Shown here: piece after piece, positions 23,549 through 34,559 of the stretch
Layout: every line of letters begins with the position of its first letter
Numbering within the stretch: the first letter of the stretch is position 1
Assembly (NCBI GenBank): GCA_022605405.1
Contig: JABYQQ010000007.1
Span: forward strand, 1,922,001-1,986,000
DNA: 64,000 nucleotides
Origin: Earliella scabrosa
Lineage: Eukaryota > Basidiomycota > Agaricomycetes > Polyporales > Polyporaceae
Reading direction: 5' to 3'
Notes under the pieces: model-generated
What the model was told of the DNA's origin: nothing
What the model saw: only the letters and a program-made list of their open reading frames with translations
The model's database searches: none
Program-made: the position numbers and the translations under genes

Positions 23549-24383
23549 GGCTGTGGACCGTCGGTGGGTGACTGGGGCTCAGGAGTTGGCGAGGGATGCC
23601 AGGAGGCGATAGAAGCGATTGTGGGGAGGAGACACGGGGGCAATAGGGATTGTAAGGAGAGTGCGCGAGAAGGAAGGGAGAGTAACGCCAAAGAGGCACA
23701 GGGTAATATCGCGCGGGTTTGGCAACTCGTTCAAGCTTCCGCGGGCCGTTGCGCGGCGTCGCAAGTTACGGCAGTCGACAGACCGAGAGAGCCTGTGCTT
23801 CGAGACCGTTTCCCTGCTGTGCTGGCACGGCGGGAGAGCGTGGTGGGGCCGGGCACGCAGACACGCTGCTGGGGCAGTGGGCGACGCACTCGGTGGGTCG
23901 CGGTCAAGAAACGGGCAGCGTATGTCTCTGCCACGGGCAGGAGAACGAACGCAGGCTCGGACGCCGGGGATGGTTGCCACGTTTTGCAGGCCTTATTGTG
24001 TTTGGTGACAGGCGATGGCTGGATGCGCGCCGCGCGCTGGGACGGGACGCCCCGCAGGGCTCGAGCTCGGGAAGCGGAAGCTGGAAGGAGGCCGTCAGAG
24101 GAGAAGACGAAGGTGGACGGCGAAGAGGACGAGGACACGCATCGTCTGCCAGGCCCCAGTCCGAGGTCGTGCATGCCTCCGCCAACGCTCCTCACCCTCC
24201 TCGGCGTCCCTCCCATCCTCCTCCCGGGCGTCTGTCTGCATCCCCACTTGAGCCTGCCATATATGGTTTCTTACTTGTACCGCATGACCACCGCCGTGAT
24301 CGCTCTCCCGCCGGCTGCCACTCTCCTTCCTTCTCGCCTCCAGCCAGAGTGGTTTGCTTCGTCCGCGTGCCGGACGCACCCAC
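23549..24383. other. Divergent promoter region, 835 bases
   Basis: Lies between the starts of two divergent genes. Long open frames run through it on both strands because it is GC-rich, but none has splice or composition support. Confidence 0.45.
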
Positions 24384-25782
24384 ATGCCCCTCGCCTTCCT
24401 CGACCTGCCTACCGAGCTCAGGCTCCAAATATACGATCTCTTTCTCGATGACCATCAGCGTGTCCGCCACAAGTCCCAGCCCTCGAATGCCCACATCCGC
24501 CTCCTCCACACCTGCACAACGATAGCGGCCGAGGCCGGCGACCGCTTCAGGCGCTACGTCTCCCTGCTCCACGAGCACCAGATCAACGCCTTCGTCCTCT
24601 ACGCGCAACCCGTGCTCTGCGCTCAGATAGAGTGGGCCGACGTCGCCAATGACGGCCGCGTCTTCCACACCGCCGAGAGCGAGCAGGTGAGTTTAGAGTG
24701 TGCGATTGTGTAAGAACATGCGCTGATCGGGCTATCCGCCGCGTGCGGTGTCATGGAACTCGACGTGCAGCCAGATGCGCCGCTCTCGAACCTGCACATC
24801 GCCCCTCGCCCGCATGACCGCCCTCAGGCGGCTCCGCGTCTTCCAGTGCCGCCAGGGCCTCCCGATCAATCTACAGAACACGATGAAACTGCACAGTAAG
24901 TGCGTGGCGGCGGCGTCGCCCGCTCTCTCTCCGGTTATCAGTGTGGTTTGACCGCTCCCCCTCGCTGTAGGATCGCGGCGGCTCGAACTAAAGTTCGAGC
25001 GCGCGATGTTTCCGCGGAACGCGCTCTCGCCCTCGTACTACGAGCTGTATGTCAACCCGGAGACCCGCGTCGATCTCTTCAAGGCTATCCATACCCGAAA
25101 CATCGTCGCGCTGCGTTTCTCCGGCGAAATCACCGTCCCCACTGGAAAGGGCGCGCAAAGACGCGACTCGGGGCAGGAAAACTTGATGCTCATGCCCGCC
25201 TTGCGGCACGTCGTCCTGCACGGTGTCACAGGGAACTACTTCGACCGGCGAACCATCGACGAGACCCTCCCTGGCGCACAGCTCGAGTCCTTCGTCTACG
25301 CGCACGGCCACCGCCTTGGATTCGAGATCCGCAACAGCCATTTCGAGTCGCTCGCCGCACGCCACGGTGCCACCCTCCGGAAACTGGTTCTTCTGGGCTG
25401 CAGTCGCATCTCGACCCCGATGATCACGCAGTGCCTGGAGAACATGCCTGTGTTGGAATATTTTGCATTGCACTTAGTCACCGTCGACGAGCTTCGCAGC
25501 AACATCGTGCACGCCTTCCCTCAGTCGCTTGATGTGCTCAAGCTACAGGTGGTAAATGCCTGGTATGCCGTCCCGCTGATGGCTGAAGAACGGGGACTGT
25601 GTGAAGCGATAGAGAATGAAGTGCTCAACCGCGACAGGCGGTTCGACACCGTCTGTGTATGCTTTAGGAAACAACTTTTGGCAGAGGATGGGCGGCAGGA
25701 TCGGTGGAAGCAGATAGCGGTGCAACGTCAGTTTCGATTACACATCGGCGCATGGGAACACCGAATGGTGGAGGAGATCTAG
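24384..25782 (+). CDS. F-box-like / leucine-rich-type protein
   Basis: Exons 24384-24686, 24775-24895 and 24971-25782 give 411 residues. The N-terminus (FLDLPTELRLQIYDLFL) is a typical fungal F-box-like helix, which would bind Skp1 in an SCF ubiquitin ligase. The rest has leucine-rich-repeat-like strands (LMPALRHVVLHGV, LRKLVLLGCSRISTPMITQC, MPVLEYFALHLVT) suggesting a curved substrate-binding domain. Exon 2 fits in phase only with the CCAG acceptor at 24774. Just upstream another frame also looks coding (MELDVQPDAPLSNLHI), so a different splice or a small frameshift cannot be excluded there. The target is unknown. Confidence 0.75.
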
Positions 25783-25978
25783 TTCGGTTCGCTTAGATGG
25801 TAGTTAGTACCACGTACTTAAGCGGCAGGGTACATAGTACTGCAGCTGCTCTTACTGGCGTGCTTGCGACAATCAAGCCACACACGAGATCCGGGGGAAG
25901 TGTCTTTGATACACAATGCGAACCAGTCCGTGCAGAGTCCATATCTCAACGAAACAAAATAGACACCAAACGAGTACG

Positions 25979-27237
25979 CTAGTACCGAGGACCGTAGGAG
26001 TATGAGTTGTAATCGTAGGTGTTGTAGGCGTTGTAGTTGGTGTTAACATTGAAGTCCTCGGAACCGGGTTTCTGTACTCTAGGCGTCTTGCGCCGAAACG
26101 AACCTTCCGCTAAACAGAGGTGTATAAGTACTGACCCTGAAAGGAGATGGGGGATACCGACCATCTGCGTCTGTCCTGGGACAGCCGAGAGGCGTACGGA
26201 TGTTGGCGGTTATCTACGACTCACCGGGATGGACCTGACTGCGCTCAGGGTAGCCGACGCCGCCGCCGTAAGTGGGCTGATTAGTGTAGTAGTTATCGTA
26301 TGCGCGAGGGGTAGGCCCAGGATCCTGGGTGTATGCATTCATGGGCGGGGGGTATGCGGCGTAGTTGTCCGAGTATCCTTGAACCTTGTCTGCCATGACG
26401 GTCGCTACACTGGCGTTGCTGTCGTGCCTTGCGTGACCGCCAGGCTGAACAAGGTTTTCCGTAGAGGGGCGTGAGTCCCACGCACCACCACGATCCATCA
26501 GCGGGATGCTGTTCGACGACTTGGAGTCGTGCAGCAGCGACTGGTACTTGGAATGGTCGCGCCGCTGGCCCTTGCCAAATGCCGAGAGGATGATGTATAG
26601 GTACGTCTGCGGAGCAGCACTGGTGAGCGCTGCGCGCACTGCACCACCTAAGCGTCCTTACCTGAACAATCACAAAGAGTATCCACAAGCCTCCCATGAT
26701 ACCCACGTCAGCCCACGGGAATATGTTGCACAGGGTCTCGCCCTGGCCATTGGTGGCGGACACGGTGTCTCTGAAGAAGTCGGTAATGCACTGGTTCTGG
26801 GCTTCCGTGTGGCGACTGGCGGAAATGGCAATCCAGGCAGCACTAACGCCAAACGCGGCTACTGTTGCAAGGAGGTGCAAGGTGACATAACGACGATAGA
26901 ATATCGGCCGTTCCTGCAAACGCATGAACACGAGGTGGAAGCTTATATAGTTGTCTTCGTACCTGTCGCACGGCTATGAATCCCAAGATTTGTATGGCAG
27001 CGGCCACCCAACAGACGATGGCGAATATCCACTTCGCAAAAGAGGGTGTGGATGCACCGACAACTATGTCGGAGGTGAGCCGATGACGATGACTGCAGAC
27101 CAATCGGACTCACTTGAGGGCGTAGCAATCGATAATGTCCCAGCAACCACTCCCAAGACCAGCTGCTCAGCCAGAGCTGCGTAGATTCCAGCGTATACGA
27201 CAGGGATGGCGCAGCAGCAGTATTCTCTCGCCTTCAT
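25979..27237 (-). CDS. Four-span membrane protein with long cytosolic tail
   Basis: Exons 27237-27114, 27063-26963, 26913-26662, 26606-26225 and 26109-25979 give 329 residues. Four hydrophobic helices are clear: around IPVVYAGIYAALAEQLVLGV, IFAIVCWVAAAIQILGFIAV, LHLLATVAAFGVSAAWIAI and VGIMGGLWILFVIVQ. The loop between helices 3 and 4 has two cysteines (NQCITDF and TLCNIF) that could form a disulphide outside the membrane. The last 150 residues are polar and Tyr/Asn/Pro-rich, with many Ser/Thr. The layout recalls tetraspan or MARVEL-type proteins of fungi, but I cannot assign a family. Introns are 48-115 bases and all in phase. Confidence 0.75.
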
Positions 27238-27595
27238 GCTGATTCGTGCAGGAGGATTCGTGAAGGTCGTGGCAAGTTTGAAGGCAAGAGCGTGGCTGAG
27301 AGTAGGAAAGAGAGACAGGGAGTTGAACGACCGAGGTCGTTGGAGGATGGAAAGGAGAGAGATCGAGCGCAGCAGGTTGCAGTGTACAAGCTTCGCAGTA
27401 GGCCAAGGCGGTGCGTCACCGGCCCACCCCCGCTTCAGAGGCGCCCAGCGGCGTGCTCGGAGTTCCTGCTTATGGCATATACCTCCCACGCCATCTCGGG
27501 TCCGTCATTGCTGGCTTTGGTTGTCTGGCCTGACGTCCTCGCCTCCTTCACTGACGACGACCACGACCACGACTTCCTCCTCTCTGCATTACTCT
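27238..27595. other. Divergent promoter region
   Basis: Spacer between the starts of the membrane protein gene (minus) and the ML-domain gene (plus). Open frames here show no support. Confidence 0.45.
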
Positions 27596-28322
27596 ATGGC
27601 TCGCTTTGGACTCCTCCTCTTTCTTGCAGCTGCGCTAGGCGGCGTAGCAGCTACACCTCTCGATGAGCAGGTGGTCTTCCCAGGCGCTCCGGACGAGAGG
27701 TGGTCTTGGAAGGATTGCGGTAAGCACCAGGTTGTCATACAAGCATCCGCAACTCAACTCTAGACCTTAGGAACTGATGAACACCTGGTTCACGTCAAGA
27801 GCATTGCGATCTCTCCTGACCCACCGCAGCGAGGCAAGGAGCTCACTTTGACTGTCATCGGCGTGGCGGATGAGGATATCACCGTACGTAGCATAGTATT
27901 CTTTACCTCCCGTGAGTTACACAACCATGCTGTACAGGACGGTGCATATGCGGACGTCGTTGTCAAGACTGGTCCCATCAAGATTCTCCAGAAGGAGTTC
28001 GATGTTTGTGAAGAGGCGTAGGTTCCCTCCCTTATCGTGTATGAAGAGGGGCTCAGGTTCTTCCAGTCGCAACGCCAACGCAAGCATCCAATGTCCAGTG
28101 GAGAAGGGCACGCACAAGGTTGTGCAATCCGTCACGCTGCCGAAGGAGATCCCTCCTGGTATGTGTCCAGTGTCGGGCTCCACCCACGTACTATGCTGAC
28201 TCCTCCCTTTAGCGAAATTCACTGTTAACATCCGCGGGTACACCGATGATGACGAAGACATGCTCTGCATGGACCTTATGATGGACTTCAGGTTGCGCCC
28301 TGGTTCGTTCGTCCCCTGGTGA
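27596..28322 (+). CDS. NPC2: ML-domain lipid-transfer protein (NPC2-like)
   Basis: Exons 27596-27719, 27771-27883, 27938-28017, 28067-28158 and 28213-28322 give 172 residues. A signal peptide (MARFGLLLFLAAALGGVAA) is followed by a propeptide-like segment and the ML (MD-2-related lipid-recognition) domain. Cysteines in WKDCG, FDVCEEA, ASIQCPVEKG and DMLCMDL fit the disulphide pattern. IAISPDPPQRGKELTLTV is the conserved opening strand pair. Fungal members are annotated as phosphatidylglycerol/phosphatidylinositol transfer protein and act on sterols or phospholipids in the vacuole or outside the cell. Length is normal for the family and no defect is seen. Confidence 0.92.
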
Positions 28323-28589
28323 ACTGAGTACTGTGGACCCTTGCTCTGTGTTACCCGTCATATATGATCCTATCCGCATCCGTGTCCCTCCCTTACTTGT
28401 ACACGAGTTGTAGTTTCTTCTCCCAGTTCACGAATGTCATGCGCACATTGATTTACATATATTGCCGCGTTGTCCTTCGTGCATAAGCGCTTGAAGATTC
28501 ACAAGCCAAGTTGAAGCGGCTGCTCATCGAAGTCGCTGGTTGGCGCTGATGACTTGTATTTTCGGGGTTATGCTTCCGAAGTTCCCACC

Positions 28590-29315
28590 ATGGCTCTGTT
28601 CCGTTCATTGGGTACCACTGGCCTCACCAGGACGATGCGGCTGCGATATCTACTCGTTCTTGACTTTGAAGCCACTTGCGACGATACAGGGCGGATAGTA
28701 CCTCGGGACGAGATGGAAGTCATCGAACTCCCCACTCTCATTTATGATCTCGAGCAGGATGCGGTCCAGGCTACATTCCACGAATACGTTCGACCTACTC
28801 GACATCCTGCGCTGACCTCGTTCTGTAAAGAGTTGACTGGGATCGAGCAGGTATGTGGATTTACACTTGATAACCTTTGCGAGTAGACTAACTCTCTTCA
28901 GACCACAGTTGACGCGGCTGACACCTTTCGATCGGTATGGGAGCGCTATCAAGAGTTTCTGCGAGAGCAGAAGATCCTAGATGAGCCTGGGGCGGTGGCC
29001 TACCTCACCTGTGGCGACTGGGATCTCAAGACTATGCTGCCACAGCAACTGCGTCTCAGTGGCCTACACACCGGTCTTGACCCGTCGACCGGTGCGCTCG
29101 CCTCGCCGTACAATCGCTGGATCAACGTGAAGAAGGCCTTCCGTGCATTCTATGGGCTGAAGTACCCGAAAGGCATGGACGGCATGCTGAGGTACCTGCA
29201 GATGGAATTGGAGGGGCGTCATCATTCTGGGATAGATGACACCAAGAACATCCTACGGATCGTGCGGCGGATGCGGCAGGATGGCTGGAAGCCGTGGCGC
29301 GACCTTCCCTGGTGA
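28590..29315 (+). CDS. ERI1-like DEDDh 3'-5' exonuclease
   Basis: Two exons, 28590-28850 and 28902-29315, give 224 residues. The start has a perfect context (CCACCATGG). The DEDDh motifs are in order: LDFEATCD (Asp25, Glu27), the C-G-D-W-D-L block at 124-129, and HHSGIDDTKN (His195, Asp199/200), spaced as in ERI1/Snipper-type exonucleases. Members trim RNA 3' ends (small RNAs, histone mRNA, 5.8S rRNA). Here there is only the catalytic domain and no SAP RNA-binding domain, so the target is uncertain. Confidence 0.9.
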
Positions 29316-29987
29316 TATTAGGTGCATTAACGGACCAACGGACTAAGACTCGGAGTCGGAGTGTCTTGTTGACGGCGATGTTACCTCTATATCCGCGTAT
29401 GCATGGACTTCCACGTACATTATAGCGCCTCATTTCTACACAATCCCCGCTCAGAGCCGGCACACACCCCCACTCATCTGATCCATGTAGTTGTATCGAT
29501 CCGATGTGTGCGTCTGTATAGTGCACATGTTTCCGTGACCGCCCAGAGCCGAGCGAAAGACAATAAGGAGCCGCTCGATCAGCCTCGCACGCTCGCGATT
29601 CTTGCGCTTGCTCGGTGCCTCTTATCTCCCCTGCGCACTTTTCCTGCACATAAACCGCGAATCGGTTGTTCTTATTACCTGTTAAGACAGGCTGAAACAA
29701 CAGTCGCTGAGTTCCTTCATCCGATGTGGCTGTCACACCATCTCCTTTGGCAGCCGCCCAAAGCGAAACACAATAGGCAGAAGGTTGTTCGCTGGGACTC
29801 GTTGGATACTGATATTGTCTGGGAAGACCCGGCGACCCGTCTCGTTGTGTTCATCGAACAAAATTGACAAACGCCTCGCCCGGATGAGGCCCTTGAAGCA
29901 GTATATTTAGCGAACGACGTCGTGCAATGCATTCTGATCCCCCTCTCTCCCCCTCTTCTTGTGGGGCACATACGCGCACGTACGGCC
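29316..29987. other. Intergenic, nothing recognised
   Basis: A 154-codon open frame crosses it without family resemblance or splice support. The right part should hold the promoter of the next gene. Confidence 0.4.
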
Positions 29988-30490
29988 ATGCCAACCAGCA
30001 CAGAAAATCCAGATGACTTCCTCGATCTACTATTCACGAATGACACGGACGCGGACGTCCTGGTGCATGTACTGCGGACAGGAGGGATGCGTGCCGGAAA
30101 CAGCATAAATCTATGTGCACGCCAGCAGATATGCCTCTCCCTTCAATCTGCGGCCACGTACAGATACGCAGTCGAGCAGCGAAGGTCTTCACAGTCACAA
30201 ATCGTGGAGATATCGTGAGCATACGTTGCCACCATGTCCACGTCCCTCGCTGATACCTGCCCAGGGTTCAAATTTGGCGCAACGCGACTTGTCAGATATC
30301 AAAAGTCTTTGCACGATCTCTGCAACGATGCGGATGCGCCCGCTATGTCGAGCTAGCAGAAGGCGTCAAGGTCAGGACGACGGGGTACCGACATAACGAT
30401 ACCGCCACATCCAGTCGCGCAATAATGGTGGGAGACATACCTGGACGTGACTGCTGTTTCAGATGGACTGACCACTCCACACATTGCTAG
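29988..30490 (+). CDS. Small unrecognised FTNDT-type protein, copy 2
   Basis: Exons 29988-30214 and 30265-30490, with a 50-base intron (GTGAGC..CCCAG), give about 150 residues. LLFTNDTDADVLVHVLR and the later IWRNATCQISKVF match, in order and spacing, the FTNDT and WRDVSC segments of the gene at 22999-23548, so it is a paralogue. Its C-terminal 60 residues are less alike and Cys-rich. Function unknown. It lies on the opposite strand and 6.5 kb away from copy 1, so this is not a simple tandem copy. Confidence 0.6.
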
Positions 30491-30759
30491 CATGATCCCT
30501 GTCGCGATACCGGGTGGACTGCACATGGAAGAGATGGCTGAATGCGGGCGGGCAGAGCCTGCTTGTTTCCTGCGTCGCACATATGTACCCATGGACAATT
30601 TCCTCGCTTCTGCACCGGTGTAATTCTAGCAGCAAATTCGTCTATCCAGATCTCGCGTCCTGGATCTTGGCAGCCCTCCTGGATCGTCGATCAAAAGCAG
30701 TCAGCAAACACATACCGGAGCAGCCGCGGAGCTTGTGGCGGGAGAGGTGGACCACAGAC

Positions 30760-33112
30760 TTACGTGAACACGTTCCAAACGCGGGTCTGGTTGGCGTAGA
30801 AAGTGTTGCCTGGAAAGGGAGACCATGAGTGGATCTGCGATTCTATGGGATTGTGCGATGCGGATCGAGATGCAATCGTACCATCGTTCGGGGAAGCCTA
30901 GGGCAGAGACAAAAGGCACCGTGAGATCGGTGGTCAAACAAGGTATGGGCTGGGAGTCACGTACACCATCGACGATTGCGTCAGCATACTTAATGAGACG
31001 GTTTCCGCCGTTCTCGGTGAGGCCCAATTGGCCCCACTGCCAGGGCATGATGCTATGGCAAACAGAAGAGTTGAAGTTGCCTACAGTTACGTTCCGTGAG
31101 TAGTAGTCACTCACCCGCTACAATGGTGGTCAGCTAGGGACACATGGGATATTGATGGCAAGGCACGTACCCATGCCTGGTCTCAAGTGCGCGCTGCACC
31201 CACTTCGGGTAGATATCCGTTTTGTTCTCTGTGTGAACCCGTAAGTGACATCGATAGCCGACGGATGGTATGAGCTCACGGAGGCCGCTAACACCAAACT
31301 CTTCCAGGACGACCGGTTTCCCCGCTTTATTTGCCGCTGGAAGGGATACGCTGAATACCTAGACGCCACAATCGGGCAAGTCTCTTTACCATAGACATGC
31401 TGGTTGATCCATTCCAGACCCCAATCCTCCACGATCCAATTAGACCCAGGGAAATCCTGTGGATGTCGAGTTCAGGTGACGCACTCCACACGCGAGAGAA
31501 ATCATTGCTCACAAGTTCGCTGTACCTGAGGAGTACGATGCTCAGCACAAGCGAAGAGCGCTGTGGTTGCAAGACGCACCAAGACTGAGGATAGATATGC
31601 TAGGATGCGTCATCCCACGTGTTCAATTCCAATGCCTCATTGACTGATGCGACATGCAACTCACGTATGTGCCGAAATCAATGTTCGGAAGTCGCATGTC
31701 ATGGTCGAAGTCCTCGCCAGCTTTGCAGGGGGAACTGTCAGTCGATCACTACACGGGCTGAAGTGTAACAACCTCCTACCTTGGCCGTTGTAGTTGTAGT
31801 CACTGACGAGTGAGTGGTTGAACCAGCTGTGACACACAATCAGTGCCACTGAGAGTCCACTAGCCGCGCTACCCACTATTTCCTCGGGTGCTTCCAAAAG
31901 AAGTGCCCTTCTCCACCGGTGGTGATCATATGGTTGGAGTCCCTGTCGCGATCGAGTCAAGCCGGGACACTGAAACGCAAGCGACTTGCTCACAAGCTGC
32001 GCACAAAGTCCGATTGTTCGCTATACCAAGTCCCGAGAGTGTTTGAGCCTGGGACGCACGATGGGCCGGCGGGCAGCGTGTCACTCAAACAACGAGCCTC
32101 GTTCATCAGCTCCCAAGCGAATATAGTCGGAGAGTCCCTGTATCGCTCAACGATGGTCTTCACATATGATTCTAGACGAGGGACTGTTAGATTGGCTATA
32201 GAGTAACGCACAAGAGTACCTACGATAAGCTGCGATGATCCTCCTGTCCGTGAAGAATACGTCGTGAGGCTGCCCAGCTCCTGCGATCCAATTCACGTAA
32301 AGGTCGGAACCCTGGGGGCGTGTGAGTATATGTTTCCGGCAACTTTGGCTAGGACAGTTACTCCGTATCCGACCCTATTCGATAGTCGATAGACACAACG
32401 TGAGCAATGGAAGAAATGCAGTACTAGTCAGAATGAGCTAATACGAACCAATTGTTGGTAAAGGCCAGGATGATCTTGATTCCGTATTTCCCCGCGGTGG
32501 AGATGACACGGTCAAGACGCTGCAGGCCTTGGGGCCCGTCGTTCAAGACATACTCGGTACCATTCCACACCTTAGCAAATGATCAGCAAAACTCTCTGTA
32601 CAATCACCGGCGATCCGAGTTACCTGGTAGTAAGTGAGGCTGGAATCCAGAGCACCCTCTAGCTCGGTGCCGTTGATCGCATTCCATCCCTACATGACGA
32701 TTCAGCGAAGACATCCCATCTCGAGACTCGGTGGCAGCTTACCCAAGTGCGTAGAACTTTGATACCTGCTTTTTTCATGGACTTGAACGTCCTATCGACG
32801 TCCGCTTGACTTGTTAGAAGAGGCAACCACTGTACCGACCAGACCATGAGCAGATTAATCTAGGTAATTGTAACATGCTTAACATATGAGTTTGCACCGA
32901 CGAAAGCCTGACATGTGCTTGAGGTGAGCAAAAGACCAGTAGACGGTCCGGAAGATACGCACGAATGGCCTGCCGTTAAGCTCGAAGTTTCTGCCATTGG
33001 TAGTGACGAAGTCACGAGGGACTTTGCCGTTTTTACGGGGTATATGACCTGCCCCGGATGGCAAGACCAAATACCCCAAAGACAAAATGAGCGCGAGAAG
33101 TAGTGTACGCAT
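30760..33112 (-). CDS. Secreted endo-beta-1,4-mannanase, GH5 subfamily 7 type
   Basis: Nineteen exons join in phase to 421 residues: 33112-32963, 32907-32884, 32829-32743, 32689-32624, 32570-32449, 32374-32362, 32311-32224, 32171-31994, 31942-31877, 31826-31780, 31720-31665, 31599-31580, 31525-31513, 31456-31390, 31336-31280, 31228-31171, 31052-30965, 30897-30882, 30809-30760. The enzyme cuts mannan backbones outside the cell. A signal peptide (MRTLLLALILSLGYLVLPSG) leads into the barrel. Key blocks are FAFVGANSYWLPLL, KVLRTWGWNAI, the acid/base in WELMNEARC (Glu208), TTGGEGHF, the YPQSWYSELDFPGSNW block, and the nucleophile in VVLEEFG (Glu345). There is no carbohydrate-binding module. Five exons are only 13-24 bases long. 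All phases agree and the length is normal, so it looks functional. Confidence 0.92.
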
Positions 33113-34559
33113 GATGTGCGAGGGGGTCAGAACGCTGCGCTCAATATGCTAAGTGCGGTTCTTATGTAGTCCGTGCCACGAAAGCGGGTTTGATCTCGTG
33201 CGCCCATTGCGTGGATGGGACGGTGCGATAGTGACGTTGCGTAGCCGGGAGAACATCGGGGCACGGTCAGGTGTGAAGGTCAGTCCGCTAAAGCTCCGAG
33301 CGCGTGATGTAACAGTGGACTTCCACTATGGAGGATCATGAGCCCAGCCATCTCGAGGGAACTTTGCGGAACGTTAGTGCAAGCCGCTATTCCGTGGTAC
33401 GAAGGCCGACTGACCTAACAGCTTCTGACTAGACCTGGGCAACGATACACTATCGGACCGTGGACTACGCCGAGTCAAAAATTGGTTGAGGGTGGGTCAG
33501 GATTCCAAGTTTGAGGCGCTGTACACTTCGAACAGTGCAGCCCATGCCAGTTGTGACGAGGCTACACCATGGCCTGAGCAGACCATGGGTTGTATGATGA
33601 GACGTTTCCGGGATCGTTCGTATTTGCAAAGTCCCTCAGACTTGTGAATCGACGTAGAAGTAAAGGCGTGATGTTATGGTGCGATTGGCTGACAGACTCT
33701 GGTCGTGGATGGTCATGGTGGCACTGAGAGCATTTTTCTGTGTTCTAGACCAGAACATGGTGGGAACATTGGGACAACAGGTTAAATGTTCATCAAACAA
33801 TCCTTGGGGTAATATGTCTCGAACATTCAATGTGTTCTGTGGATGCATTATTGATGTCATTTGCATGTTCGGGAGGAAGACATAGAGAGAACGTTCAAGA
33901 TGCTCTTCTTGTGACTGTTCGGTGTTCCGCATGGGGTACATGTCATATTCATTCTGCGTGCCTGCCGCCCATTCCAAGGGGCCACATTTCATGCACATTG
34001 CAGGTATATACCTTATGTTACCAGAGAAAGCATATAAAATGTTTGGCACCGTGCTCTGGGCGAGAACATATGCCACACATCCTACATGCCGTGCCCATGA
34101 CCCGTAGATGTTCCACCCTAGACACACACAAGCCACATTGTATATGTTTTGACCATGTTCCGAAGGGAAACAGGTAAAGGAAACGTGGGAATCAAACTTT
34201 GTGTTCGGCCCATGTGATTTCGCTGCTCCCAATGGGCACATGGGAGGATTATTTAACCTGTCCTGAACATGGCGCGGACGAGGGAACATGCATAATGTTT
34301 GGCCAATCACGTGCCCTCAAATCGGTCCACGATCTCTACCAATCGCAATTGAAATCGTCCGCCGATACTTGCATGTCGCCGAACGATATGCAAACTTATT
34401 CACACCACGAAACAGAGCATGTGAAAGTTGTGATAAGAAAGGAGATAGACAGGGGGTAAACGATAAACCAAGACTAGGCGAGAAGACGGGTCGAGAAGAC
34501 GGCGAGGCCGGGACCTTGAGCTGACCGCGATCCTACAGGCTCTCTCGAATCGGGTGCGG
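33113..34559. other. AT-rich intergenic stretch with recurring GAACAT motif
   Basis: No gene. From about 33,720 to 34,290 the short motif GAACAT or its reverse complement ATGTTC recurs more than ten times. A weak inverted pair (GGGACAACAGGTTAAAT at about 33,770 and ATTTAACCTGTCC near 34,250) brackets part of it. It could be a worn MITE. The first 600 bases hold the mannanase promoter. Confidence 0.35.

Noticed and set aside
23321..24451. A 376-codon plus-strand open frame
   Set aside because: It lies in a GC-rich divergent promoter and overlaps the FTNDT gene antisense. Composition is Arg/Gly/Ala-rich without domains, and the neighbouring genes explain the region better.
29403..29867. 154-codon plus-strand open frame between exonuclease and FTNDT copy 2
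   Set aside because: No family resemblance, poor start context and no conserved pattern; I could not support it.
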